Below are positions 32,745 through 41,742 of a DNA stretch of 64,000 nucleotides, piece by piece. The DNA is from Aminobacter aminovorans (GTDB lineage: Bacteria > Pseudomonadota > Alphaproteobacteria > Rhizobiales > Rhizobiaceae): NCBI RefSeq assembly GCF_900445235.1, contig NZ_UFSM01000001.1:3177501-3241500 (forward strand), in the 5' to 3' direction. The notes beneath the pieces were generated by a model. That model was not told where the DNA came from, made no database searches, and was given only the letters and a program-made list of their open reading frames with translations. Both the position numbers and the translations under genes were made by a program. How positions within the stretch are numbered: position 1 is the first letter of the stretch; the number at the start of each line of letters is the position of its first letter.

Positions 32745-35144
32745 TCACAGCGTGCTGCCAACCGAACTCAGCGTTGTCGCGATTGCCTGCTTGTATCTCT
32801 CGAATTCCGGCGACGTCTGCCTGACTACCTGTGGCGGTGGTGACGCGGGGGTGGAACTGGGCTGCGAGGTCGTGGCAGGAGCGCGGCCGGTCATCTTCTT
32901 CTCCGCCCAGGCAACGACATAGGTGGCGTTCTTGCCAGTCAGAAATGGGTTGGCCTTAATGACGACAGCTCCGAGGACGTCGGCGATCATGGCGTCGCCA
33001 GAGGCCGACAGGATCTGGTGGGCACCTTCCATGCCCAGGAAGTGACAGAGGTAGAGCCGCCCGGCGGTGATCTGGTGGCCGCGCTGCTTGAGATAGGCTT
33101 CGCCCTCGCGGGCCAGGTTGCGCACCATTTCGCGCGAGATTGTCGGATCGAAGCGCAGTTCGAGCAGTTCGGCAGTCGACAGCGAGCGCGCCAGATCGGG
33201 TCGGTAGGTATTCATCATCCGGATCCAGGTGCTGCTGATGAACTGCCCGAGGCCCGTCGCCGACGACAGCGGGTTCTTGGCGCGCGCGCTGCCGCCGCTT
33301 TCGACATGGATGATGCGGTTGGTAAGGATCTCGATGGCCTGATCGTCAGAAGAGGTTGTCGCGACGGTGGTTGTGGTCGTCGTGGTGGTTGGCGTCTTGG
33401 TCGTCGCCACGGCGACCGTGACCGTGCCGAGCGGATCGATGGCCTGACCGTCCTGGTAGAGCTCGAAATGCAGATGCGGACCGGTCGACAGGCCGGTGGT
33501 GCCGATATAGCCGATGACGTCGCCGGCCTTGACTGTCGTGCCGACGCTGATGCCGTCGGCGAAACGCTGCATGTGGGCATAGCGGGTTTCACGGTTGTTG
33601 GCATGGGAGATGCGGATGAGGTTGCCGTAGCCCTTGCCGTCGCCCTCGAATACGACCTGGCCGTCGAAGGCAGCGGCAATCGGCGTGCCGATAGGGGCTG
33701 CCCAGTCGACGCCCTTATGGATGCGGACGGTCTTCAGGATCGGATGCTTGCGCGGCCCGAAGGTCGAGGTCATGACGCCATTGACCGGGGTCAACATGCC
33801 GTTCGTCGTCGCCAGCGAGCGAACCTGATCGTCACCGCTGACGCAGGAGAACTGGCCGTCGCTTTGCTGGAAGACGAAGCATTCGAGCCTCTTGTCGCTG
33901 CCGTGGACGCCGACATAGAGCACGCGGCCGGCAACGCCATCCTTGCCGCGCGCCGTCGCCGAATAAAGCAGGACAAGGCGCTGGTCCTCGGTGGCGAAGG
34001 CATTCAGGTCCTGGCCGCGCGACAGATACATGATCGCCTCGCCGAGCACGCCTGTCGGCACGTTGTTGCGGGCGGCGGTCGAATAGATCGCGTCGAGCAG
34101 CCGGTACTGGCGTTTCTGCGCGCCAACCTGCGGTGCGCCGGAATAGTTGAACAGGTCGTCGCGCACCCATGGATCGACGCCGGAGACGAACTGGCCGGCC
34201 GAATTGCGGGCAAGCGTGCCGACGAACCTGTTCATGGCGTAGACCGAAACCTGCATCAGCGCCATCGCGGGCGCGCTGCGCCGGGGGCGGAAGCCGCGCA
34301 GGGCGACGACATAGCCGGGTTCCAGGTTCTCCAGCTTGAAGACCGCCTTGACAGCGTCGCTCACCAGCCTGGCTTCGTCGGTCGCAAAATGCGCCTCGAG
34401 CGCCACGCTTTCGAGCGTGCGGTTGGTGAGGATCTTGACGAAGATGTCTTCGGTGGCTGTGAACCGCTCGGGCTCCGGGGTCACGGTCGCCACGCTGGTG
34501 TTGTTTTCGACGGCGGTTTTTTCGAAGGTGGGCAGGGCGGCCTCGCCCTGGTCGATGGTTTCGCCCCAGCCGGCGCCGAGATCGGAGGTGTCGTCGCCCT
34601 CGGGCCCGATCTCATCAAGGTCGCTCGCTGCCGACGGCGTCGGCTGGACGTTTGTTTGCTGTCCTGGCAGAGGCTCGGCGACAGCGCGCTGCGCCTGGAA
34701 GAAGGCAAAATCCTCCTGGGTCGACGGGATGGCGGTCATGAAGCGTTCGCTGGAGCTCAGCATCGTGTCGGACAGGTATTCGATGCTGGGCGAGATGCCG
34801 TCCTCGGTAAGCTCAGCCGGGCGTGAAAGCTGGCGTCGCTTGGTCTCTGTGCCGGCCTCATGCGCCAGGTTGATCCACATCGGGTCGCCGGGAAGATCGA
34901 CGATGGCTGGGACGTAGACAGCGGCGTCTGCCGGCACGATGTCGGTTTCCTCCGTCGGTTGGAGATCGCCCTCATATTCGCCTGATGGCCAGTAATCCGC
35001 GCCGAAGTAGATGGCCGCCGCAACAACACCGGCCAGTATGAGGATCCCCGCCGCGATCACCGCCTTCAGCCGCCGCTCACGCGAGCGTTTGGCCATACGT
35101 TGTTGTTTTTGCTGCTTGAAGCTCGTGTCGATGCCATGCGTCAT
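32745..35144 (-). CDS. Bifunctional M23 peptidase / lytic-transglycosylase-like peptidoglycan hydrolase
   Basis: Type II bitopic protein of 799 residues. A basic cytoplasmic N-terminus precedes one TM helix (about 29-49). A long variable region (50-450) precedes an M23 endopeptidase domain (about 455-575) with zinc ligands His476, Asp480 and His559 (IHKGVD, HLHFEL). A Thr-rich linker (TTTTTTTTVATTSS, about 577-600) leads to an SLT-like domain (about 600-750) with candidate catalytic Glu615 in HVESGG and GLGQFISSTWI. It should cut both peptide cross-links and glycan strands. It is last in the tagH1-tssL1-tssM1-pppA-DUF1036 run and overlaps the DUF1036 gene by 4 bp, so it probably opens the wall for the TssLM complex; an anti-wall effector role is less likely given the TM anchor. 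Confidence 0.85.
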   Translation of the reverse strand: MTHGIDTSFKQQKQQRMAKRSRERRLKAVIAAGILILAGVVAAAIYFGADYWPSGEYEGDLQPTEETDIVPADAAVYVPAIVDLPGDPMWINLAHEAGTETKRRQLSRPAELTEDGISPSIEYLSDTMLSSSERFMTAIPSTQEDFAFFQAQRAVAEPLPGQQTNVQPTPSAASDLDEIGPEGDDTSDLGAGWGETIDQGEAALPTFEKTAVENNTSVATVTPEPERFTATEDIFVKILTNRTLESVALEAHFATDEARLVSDAVKAVFKLENLEPGYVVALRGFRPRRSAPAMALMQVSVYAMNRFVGTLARNSAGQFVSGVDPWVRDDLFNYSGAPQVGAQKRQYRLLDAIYSTAARNNVPTGVLGEAIMYLSRGQDLNAFATEDQRLVLLYSATARGKDGVAGRVLYVGVHGSDKRLECFVFQQSDGQFSCVSGDDQVRSLATTNGMLTPVNGVMTSTFGPRKHPILKTVRIHKGVDWAAPIGTPIAAAFDGQVVFEGDGKGYGNLIRISHANNRETRYAHMQRFADGISVGTTVKAGDVIGYIGTTGLSTGPHLHFELYQDGQAIDPLGTVTVAVATTKTPTTTTTTTTVATTSSDDQAIEILTNRIIHVESGGSARAKNPLSSATGLGQFISSTWIRMMNTYRPDLARSLSTAELLELRFDPTISREMVRNLAREGEAYLKQRGHQITAGRLYLCHFLGMEGAHQILSASGDAMIADVLGAVVIKANPFLTGKNATYVVAWAEKKMTGRAPATTSQPSSTPASPPPQVVRQTSPEFERYKQAIATTLSSVGSTL

Positions 35145-35542
35145 GGCGAAGACCCGGTCAGGAAGAAAGTCCAGCGGGCCTGTTCGAGCGTATCGACTTC
35201 AAAGAACCGGGCAGCGATGTGGCCGCTCTGCCAGCATTCGTCGATGCCGCGCACGGTGAAACGCTTGCGCTCGACGCACATGTCGGTCGAGCCGCTGAGG
35301 ATTGCATTGCCGAAGACGTCGGTCGCGTAGACGTAGATGTAGCGGTTGGTCAGTTCTTCACGAATGACGTTGACGCACTGGTTCGCGCCGATCGTCCACC
35401 AGCCGTCGGTCTGGAACGCGGCGTCGACCTCCTGGCCGACGGCCAGGTTGACGACGTCGAGCGTCTGGTTGCAGACGGTGAATTCCGCGCGGGCCACGCT
35501 TGGCGCAAACAGCAGCGACAGCAGTGTCAGTAAGACGAACAA
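35141..35542 (-). CDS. DUF1036-family exported protein
   Basis: DUF1036 protein; mature part begins about AEFTVCNQTLDVVNLAVG with the family Cys pairs (VCNQ, NQCVN, DMCVE, DECW). A hydrophobic stretch LLTLLSLLFAPSVARA looks like a signal peptide. No ATG lies in frame at a sensible place; TTG at 35542 gives a short signal peptide, while longer readings overlap the upstream phosphatase gene by up to 178 bp. DUF1036 proteins are small periplasmic proteins of unknown function that are frequent in alphaproteobacteria. Coupling to both neighbours suggests a role in the envelope part of the T6SS. Confidence 0.7.
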   Translation of the reverse strand: MFVLLTLLSLLFAPSVARAEFTVCNQTLDVVNLAVGQEVDAAFQTDGWWTIGANQCVNVIREELTNRYIYVYATDVFGNAILSGSTDMCVERKRFTVRGIDECWQSGHIAARFFEVDTLEQARWTFFLTGSSP

Positions 35543-35597
35543 AGCTGCGTGTGGATCGGTTCGGTGTCCGATCCCACCCGCATCGTCTTGCCGGCCG

Positions 35598-36380
35598 CTA
35601 TCGGCCTCCCGCCAAAGCCCCAGAAGCTGCACCGTCGGCCTCGCCCCGAATCCGCACCAGTACAATGGTGACGTTGTCCGTTCCGCCGCGCTCGAGAACC
35701 TTTGCGAGCAAGTCTTCGCATGCCGCCTGCGGTGACGTCGATACCACTGCCGCCTCGATCTCGTCGTCCGAAACATGGGCGGTCAGCCCGTCAGTGCCGA
35801 GAATGAAGACATCGCCGGGAAGGAGATCGCCCTGGCGGAAGTCGACGTCGATATCGTCGCTGACGCCGATGGCGCGGGTGATGACATTGCGGCGCGGCCA
35901 GGTCTGCGCTTCCTCTGCGGTGATTGCGCCGCGATCGAGCAGTTCCTGGACCTCGGTGTGATCGTGCGAGACTTGCGAGATCGAGCCATCGCGCACCAGG
36001 TAGACACGGCTGTCGCCGAGCCAAAGGCAGGCAAATTTGCCGTCCATGGCAAGCAGTGCTGCGACCGTCGAACCCATCGTCGCGCCACGCGAGTCCGATA
36101 TTTCGCGGATGTCGGAATGGGCCAGCCTGAGCCTGTCGACGAAGCGTGCGCGCAGATCGGGCGCCGATTCAGGAATGCCGATCGTCGACAAATGTTCGAC
36201 GATGCTGGCGGAGGCGACCTCGCCGGCGTCGTGGCCGCCCATGCCGTCGGCGACCACCCACAAGCCGCTGCGAGGCTCTATCAGGTAGCTGTCTTCATTG
36301 ACCTGACGGACGCAGCCCTTGTGGCTGACGCCATAGCTTTCGAAGGGGAGGACGACATCGTTCAATGGCCTCAAGCGCAC
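35598..36380 (-). CDS. pppA: PP2C-type Ser/Thr phosphatase PppA
   Basis: PPM/PP2C phosphatase of 260 residues with the metal-binding motifs VNEDSY, VVADGMGGHDAGE, WLGDSRVYLV and LGTDGLTAHV. In T6SSs PppA removes phosphate from the FHA protein (TagH/Fha) or TssL, reversing the kinase PpkA and so turning secretion down. It lies downstream of tssM1 in the tagH1-tssL1-tssM1 operon, next to an FHA gene, as expected for post-translational control. No PpkA-type kinase gene is in the window; it may lie elsewhere. Full length. Confidence 0.9.
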   Translation of the reverse strand: MRLRPLNDVVLPFESYGVSHKGCVRQVNEDSYLIEPRSGLWVVADGMGGHDAGEVASASIVEHLSTIGIPESAPDLRARFVDRLRLAHSDIREISDSRGATMGSTVAALLAMDGKFACLWLGDSRVYLVRDGSISQVSHDHTEVQELLDRGAITAEEAQTWPRRNVITRAIGVSDDIDVDFRQGDLLPGDVFILGTDGLTAHVSDDEIEAAVVSTSPQAACEDLLAKVLERGGTDNVTIVLVRIRGEADGAASGALAGGR

Positions 36381-36494
36381 TCGGGCGCCCCTCTGCGTTG
36401 CGTATTGACGCGCGCGCCTTTCAGTCTGCCACAGGCCCGTGCGTTAGAGTACAGAAATTAACACGTGCCGGACCGCCTGTGCCTGCCCACTGTT

Positions 36495-39400
36495 TCAAAG
36501 CCCCTTCGGACAGGTGAAACCGGAGAATGCGGCAAGTGAAAACGGGTTGCCAGGCGGATTGATCTGAACGGTGTAGGCGACATCGCGGCCGCCGATGACG
36601 TAGCGCAATTCGAGCTTGTCGCCGTTGACGGTCGAGGTCCCTGCGTCGAGCAGCCGCTTGAGCGACCAAGGGCCTTCGAAACTGATGGCGGATTCGCGCC
36701 CGGGCAGCTCCGGCGTCAGGCTGAGATTGGCCGAAGCGGCGGAGGCGTTGCCGGGCCAGGTTACTATGCCCGGGCTGCTGCCGTTCTGGTAGCTCTGGAC
36801 GACCTGGCCGTTAACGTCGAGCAGGGCCATGTCGGCGTCGCCATGCAACGAAAACGGCGTGAAGGTGATGTTGACCGCCGGCGTCGAGCCCCCAAGCGGG
36901 AAGAACGCGTCGCGGATTTCCGCGGCAAGCTGGAACTGCTTCAACGTCGACCTCGACAGTCCACGGCCGAGACGCGACTCCTGCTTCCACTGCCACTCCT
37001 GGCCAGACATATCGGCGAAGGAGGCAAGGTTCTGGGCGAAAAACCTGTCGATGACGCCGCTGGGCGCAAAAAGCCGGGCGAAATCTCCGATCGGCACGTC
37101 CTGGCTGGCGCCGCTACCAAAGGGATAGCGGTTGGCGATGATTTCCTCGCACAGGCCGGTGACAGTTTCCTGCAGCGACTGATTGAGCTGTGCTACTGAG
37201 GTTTCGGCAACATCGCCCTCGAAATCATCGGCGGCGGCGTGGACCATGCGCGACAATGTCTTGGGCAGGCGCGAGGCATTGGCGCGGAGGTTCGATATCT
37301 GCAGCTGCAGATTGGCGTTGATCCGGCCGGCCTGCGATGGCGCGGCCGCCGAGATCGTCAGGCTCTGATAGACGGCATGGAAATTCTGGATCAGCGCATC
37401 GATGGGCCGCTGTCCGGGACGGCCGTCGACAAGAAGCTGGAACGGTCGGAACTGCGCCTCGATGTTTGCGCCTGGCACGACTGTCGGCGCGTTGGCGAAT
37501 GCCGCGCCGGCCCGACTGGCGGATTTGCGACCAGGCAACTCGATGCCGATGCGGGCGAGGCCTTCGGCGCGGGCGTCGGCATCGGCTGCGGTTGTCGTGC
37601 CGCGTGTCAGGGCCGTCTCGCGGGCGATCGCCTCGAACAGTTGGGCCAGCGGCGAACTCGCCGAGCCGGCGGCGGAGAGCGCCAAATATTCGGGCTTGTC
37701 CGCCGACATCGGCCTGAATTTGAGCTTGTCGAGGGCACCGTTCCATGCGGCGGAAAATTCGTTGCTGTAGCGCTCGAGCATTTCGGGGCCGAGCCGCAGC
37801 AACTCCTGGTCTACATCGCCTTGCTCGCCGCCGGCACCAATGACCCATTGCTCGTCGGCGAGCTTTTGCGCGATACCGGCAAGCTGCGTCAGGTAGAAAT
37901 TGCTGAAGCCGGCATAAGTGTAGAGGCCGGGGATGCGCAGCGCCGACAGATCGCTGCCATCGACAGTCTCAAACACCAGCTTTGCCTCCTGGCCGCCTTT
38001 CGACGCGACGACGAAGTCGTCGAGCGTGGCGGCGGACAGCGCCGAGGCGATCAGGGCGGAAGCGCGGTCTGCGACCGTCATGCGACCCAGCGCGCGCTGC
38101 GCAGACTCGACGACGGGGCGATTGATCTCGAATACCGGATCGAACTCGTCATCGAGTGAGAGCATCGCCCGCAGGTGCTTTTCCAAGACGAGCCGGCCTT
38201 CGCGGTTTTGCGGACCGGGATAGCGGTTCTGTTCCCAGTCCTTCTTCATCCACGAGACGATCTGTTCGTCGTCGACCTTCGGCGCTTTGCCGCCAAGCAT
38301 GAGGTAGATCTTGAGCGCCTCGTAGAGTGCTGCAGGATCGCTCATCTTCGCCCCGATGGTGCGCTCGAGGTGCAGCAGCAGGCGAGGGCGCAGCAGGCGC
38401 TCCAACGCCAGCCGGTAGCTAGTTTCCGATGCCGAAAGCAGCCGCGCGCGCTGGCTTAGCCCGAGCGTTTCCCGAGCCGGCGAAGGCTGGTCGCGGTTCT
38501 CGTAGCCGGTCGGCATGCTGCGAATGCTCTCAAGCGCGTCGATGACATTCTCGAGGTCGACGTCGGACACGGTTTCCGCCTGAAGCAGCCCGGCTGCGGA
38601 CGACGCATAGCTTTCAGCCGCCTGGCTGGTGGTCGCGATCAGCGCCTTGTTGGCTGTGTAGCTCATGCCCAGCGCGCCCAGCGCGGCAGCAGTGACTATT
38701 GTGATGGCGCCGATACCGGCATAACGGGCGAACCTGGCGCGACGGTCGGCAGCATCATCGTAGGAGACCCAGCCGGCTTCGGCGAAGATGACCCTGGTCA
38801 GCAGGTCGTGCAGGAAGAAGCTTTTGCCTGTTCCGGAGAGTTGCGCCTGGGAGCCGTTGCCAAAACCTCGCCCGATGGCGCCGAGCACGCGATCGATCGG
38901 CGTGCCCTCCTGCGTGCCGGAGGAGAAATAGAATCCGCGCAGGATGGCACTGGCCTGCTTCTTCGTCGGCTCGAAGACCCGGCTGAGGAAGCTTGTACTG
39001 CGCTGCCTGAGCGAAGCGAATTGCGCGGCGAAGCTAAAGATGGCGATACGTGCGACCGGATCGAGCTCGCCTTGCAGACGATCGGGCATGTCCTCGGATA
39101 AGCGGCGCACCAGCGCGTCGAACTCGGTAGATACTTCGCCGGCCATGTTCGCCTTGCGGTCGGCACCCTGGAATGTCGCGCCCCAGACCATGCGCCGGCC
39201 GGTTTCATCGAGATTGCCGAAGCTTTCCATGAAGCCGGCGATCAGGTCGGCCTTGGTGAACAGCACATAGACGGGAAAGCCGACGTTCAGCGTCTCATGG
39301 ATTTCCTGCAGGCGATTGCGGATGATAACGGCGTGGGCATCGAGTTCCTGGTCGCTTGAGCTCATCACGTCGGCCAGGCTGATGGCGACGATCACGCCAT

Positions 39401-40019
39401 TGATCGGCTGTCTGGCGCGGTGTTTCTTGAGCAGCGACAGAAAGGCGAGCCAGGCCTTGCGGTCGCTTTCGGTATCGGAATCCTGGCTGGTGTAGCGGCC
39501 GGCGGTGTCGATCAACACCGCTTCGTCGGTGAACCACCAGTCGCAATTTCTGGTGCCGCCGACGCCGGGAACCGGCTGGGCCATGCCCGAAACTGCGAGC
39601 GGAAACTTCAGGCCCGAATTGACCAGCGCCGTGGTCTTGCCGGCGCCTGGCGGGCCGATGATCAGATACCAGGGCACCTCATAGAGGAAGTTGTGTCTGC
39701 CGCTGGCGCGCTTGAGCGCGGCGATGGCCTTGGTCATGCCCGTTTCGAGCAAGCTGGCGTCACCGTCATAGGCACTGTCGCTTGCGACGGCGGCTGCGAG
39801 CGCCTGTTGCGCCCGATGGGCATGCCAGAAGCGGAACAAGGCGACGCCAGCGACCAAGGCCAGGATGACGGCGATGACGGCCACTCGCGACCAGACTGGT
39901 TCGAGCGGCCGGCTGTCGGCCCAGACGATCAGCGGGCCGGCGAACCACACTGCCGTGGCAAGTCCAGCAAGCGCCATACCGCTCAATGTTCTGAGCAGCC
40001 AGGCCATCATCGCCACCAT
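36495..40019 (-). CDS. tssM1: TssM (IcmF), paralogue 1 of the second membrane complex
   Basis: IcmF-type inner membrane protein of 1174 residues. Two N-terminal TM helices (about 10-30 and 45-65) precede a cytoplasmic NTPase domain with Walker A GPPGAGKT (122-129); a third TM lies near residues 435-460, and a long periplasmic part with the IcmF-related C-terminal region follows. It resembles TssM at 50854 in length and domain order, so the locus encodes two TssM proteins. Together with TssL1 it should form the trans-envelope core. No tssJ accompanies it, so its outer-membrane anchor must come from the other set or be absent. Confidence 0.92.
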   Translation of the reverse strand: MVAMMAWLLRTLSGMALAGLATAVWFAGPLIVWADSRPLEPVWSRVAVIAVILALVAGVALFRFWHAHRAQQALAAAVASDSAYDGDASLLETGMTKAIAALKRASGRHNFLYEVPWYLIIGPPGAGKTTALVNSGLKFPLAVSGMAQPVPGVGGTRNCDWWFTDEAVLIDTAGRYTSQDSDTESDRKAWLAFLSLLKKHRARQPINGVIVAISLADVMSSSDQELDAHAVIIRNRLQEIHETLNVGFPVYVLFTKADLIAGFMESFGNLDETGRRMVWGATFQGADRKANMAGEVSTEFDALVRRLSEDMPDRLQGELDPVARIAIFSFAAQFASLRQRSTSFLSRVFEPTKKQASAILRGFYFSSGTQEGTPIDRVLGAIGRGFGNGSQAQLSGTGKSFFLHDLLTRVIFAEAGWVSYDDAADRRARFARYAGIGAITIVTAAALGALGMSYTANKALIATTSQAAESYASSAAGLLQAETVSDVDLENVIDALESIRSMPTGYENRDQPSPARETLGLSQRARLLSASETSYRLALERLLRPRLLLHLERTIGAKMSDPAALYEALKIYLMLGGKAPKVDDEQIVSWMKKDWEQNRYPGPQNREGRLVLEKHLRAMLSLDDEFDPVFEINRPVVESAQRALGRMTVADRASALIASALSAATLDDFVVASKGGQEAKLVFETVDGSDLSALRIPGLYTYAGFSNFYLTQLAGIAQKLADEQWVIGAGGEQGDVDQELLRLGPEMLERYSNEFSAAWNGALDKLKFRPMSADKPEYLALSAAGSASSPLAQLFEAIARETALTRGTTTAADADARAEGLARIGIELPGRKSASRAGAAFANAPTVVPGANIEAQFRPFQLLVDGRPGQRPIDALIQNFHAVYQSLTISAAAPSQAGRINANLQLQISNLRANASRLPKTLSRMVHAAADDFEGDVAETSVAQLNQSLQETVTGLCEEIIANRYPFGSGASQDVPIGDFARLFAPSGVIDRFFAQNLASFADMSGQEWQWKQESRLGRGLSRSTLKQFQLAAEIRDAFFPLGGSTPAVNITFTPFSLHGDADMALLDVNGQVVQSYQNGSSPGIVTWPGNASAASANLSLTPELPGRESAISFEGPWSLKRLLDAGTSTVNGDKLELRYVIGGRDVAYTVQINPPGNPFSLAAFSGFTCPKGL

Positions 40020-40038
40020 GCGACGCGGCGACGGGTGC

Positions 40039-41571
40039 TCACGAGGCCCCCTCCCGGCGGATCATGACGTCGACACGCCGGTTCAAGGCGCGGCCGTCGG
40101 CGGTTGCGTTGTCAGCGATCGGCACATCCTCGCCCTTGCCTTCTACGGTCATTCGCGAGGCATCGCCGATTCCAGGTGCAAGGGCTTTCGCCACCGCCTC
40201 GGCCCGGGCAACGGAGAGGTCGTAGTTCGACTTGTAAGCGCTGGACTGGCGCGGCTTCACATTGTCGGTGTGGCCGACGATCTTGATCGAGCCCGGTTCG
40301 TTGGCAAATGCTGCGGCGACGCGCGCTGCCACAGGTGCGAATTCGGACCTCGTCTCAGCCTTGCCCGGCTCGAAGAGCAGTTCGTTGTTGAGCTCGACGA
40401 CTATGAACTCGCCCTTGGTCGCAACGGTCAATCCGCCGGCGCCGATATCCTGGGCGAGTGCTGCCCGGATACGGTAGATCTGCGCCATGGTCGGGGCCGC
40501 CTCGACAGGATTGGCTTTCTCGACCGGTTCGGCATGCTCGACGGGCGGGGCGAAGTCGGTGCGTTCGATGACGACAGGCGTCGCGGGGGTAAGTGCCAGC
40601 AATGTTGCCGCGAGCGTGTCGCCGTCCCTGGTCACGTCGTCGCGCATCCAGAAAAAGGCGGCAGTGACCAAAGCGAGGGCGAAAGCGCCGATCGCCCACA
40701 GTGGCACCCTGTAGGGGCGCCGGCTTACGCTGGCTGCGAGGCCCTGCCAGCGTGGGGAAATGCCGTCATCGACGAGTGGCCTGAAGTAGCGCAGCGCGGC
40801 ATAGATGTCCTGGCGCACGAGCTCGAGGCTCCGTTCACCGCCGGCGACGCCACGATATGGGCCCTGGAAGCCGAGCGACATGCAGGCGTGCAGCAGTTCG
40901 AGCAGATCGCCCCGCTCCGCCGGATCGGCAAGCACCGAATTCAGCGCCTCGAAAAAGCCGTTGCCGGGCCCATCGATGCCATAGAAGCGCGACAACATGC
41001 CGTGCTGCGCCCAGATTTCGGGCCCGATGCCCGGCAGGTTCGCAACGATGTCGTCAGCGGTCTCGCTAAGGGCGTATTTCGCGATATGCACGTCGTCTTC
41101 GGCAACGCCGGCTTCGGCGGCTTTCCATTCGAATTCCTCGATGCTTTCGGCGACGTGCTGGGCCAGCACCGCTGTATCGGTCTCGACCGTCACCGTTCTG
41201 AGATGGCCGAACAGGATCAGAAGTGGGGTTGCCGCTGACATAAGCGGGTTGGCACCGGCGACCTGGACACGCTCTGCGGCCTCGAACAGCGCCTCTTGAG
41301 ATGTGCCTGGTTCCGTCGCTGCCCGGTTGCGCTGTTTGTGGTTGTTGCGGGCCGTGTCGTCAGGTCGTTCGCCGAAGGGACTGGACTGATAGATGACAGT
41401 AGCTGAAGCAGGCATCTGCTGTTCGAGGCTGCCGCTGTAGATGATCGTCGGATCGGATGCCGGCGGTTGTGGCAAGGGCGGCGGTGCCTGATCTTGCCGC
41501 GGCGCGCGGCGCGGCGATCCGCGAATGACGGTTCTGCCGTCGGAGCCGGAAGGATCGTCCTTCGAACTCAT
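40039..41571 (-). CDS. tssL1: TssL with OmpA-like domain, paralogue 1
   Basis: TssL (DotU/IcmH) of 510 residues. An N-terminal disordered Gln/Pro-rich tail (RQDQAPPPLPQPP) precedes the cytoplasmic DotU domain (about 100-285), one TM helix (about 290-309) and a C-terminal OmpA-like peptidoglycan-binding domain (about 385-510; IKIVGHTDNVK, NRRVDVMI). An 'evolved' TssL of this kind needs no separate TagL. It lies 19 bp upstream of tssM1. Compared with TssL2 the N-terminal tail is longer, which could carry regulatory phosphorylation sites; Thr/Ser are present but no site can be assigned. Confidence 0.92.
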   Translation of the reverse strand: MSSKDDPSGSDGRTVIRGSPRRAPRQDQAPPPLPQPPASDPTIIYSGSLEQQMPASATVIYQSSPFGERPDDTARNNHKQRNRAATEPGTSQEALFEAAERVQVAGANPLMSAATPLLILFGHLRTVTVETDTAVLAQHVAESIEEFEWKAAEAGVAEDDVHIAKYALSETADDIVANLPGIGPEIWAQHGMLSRFYGIDGPGNGFFEALNSVLADPAERGDLLELLHACMSLGFQGPYRGVAGGERSLELVRQDIYAALRYFRPLVDDGISPRWQGLAASVSRRPYRVPLWAIGAFALALVTAAFFWMRDDVTRDGDTLAATLLALTPATPVVIERTDFAPPVEHAEPVEKANPVEAAPTMAQIYRIRAALAQDIGAGGLTVATKGEFIVVELNNELLFEPGKAETRSEFAPVAARVAAAFANEPGSIKIVGHTDNVKPRQSSAYKSNYDLSVARAEAVAKALAPGIGDASRMTVEGKGEDVPIADNATADGRALNRRVDVMIRREGAS

Positions 41572-41742
41572 CGCCGATTACCCGCTTTCGCGCGACGGCT
41601 GTCATGCCATGACAATACCGCAGGCGCCTCCGGTCACGTGCCAACAATGTATCGTAATGCAAGGAAATGCCGATGGGAACCGGGTCCGAGGCGGCGGGAG
41701 CAACCGAGGCCTCTGCAGCGAGATCGGTTTCGTCGGGCGGCA

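Noticed and set aside
33018..34826. 602-codon + strand frame opposite the M23/transglycosylase gene
   Set aside because: Antisense shadow: the minus-strand frame has a TM helix, zinc ligands and a catalytic Glu, while this one has no recognisable feature.
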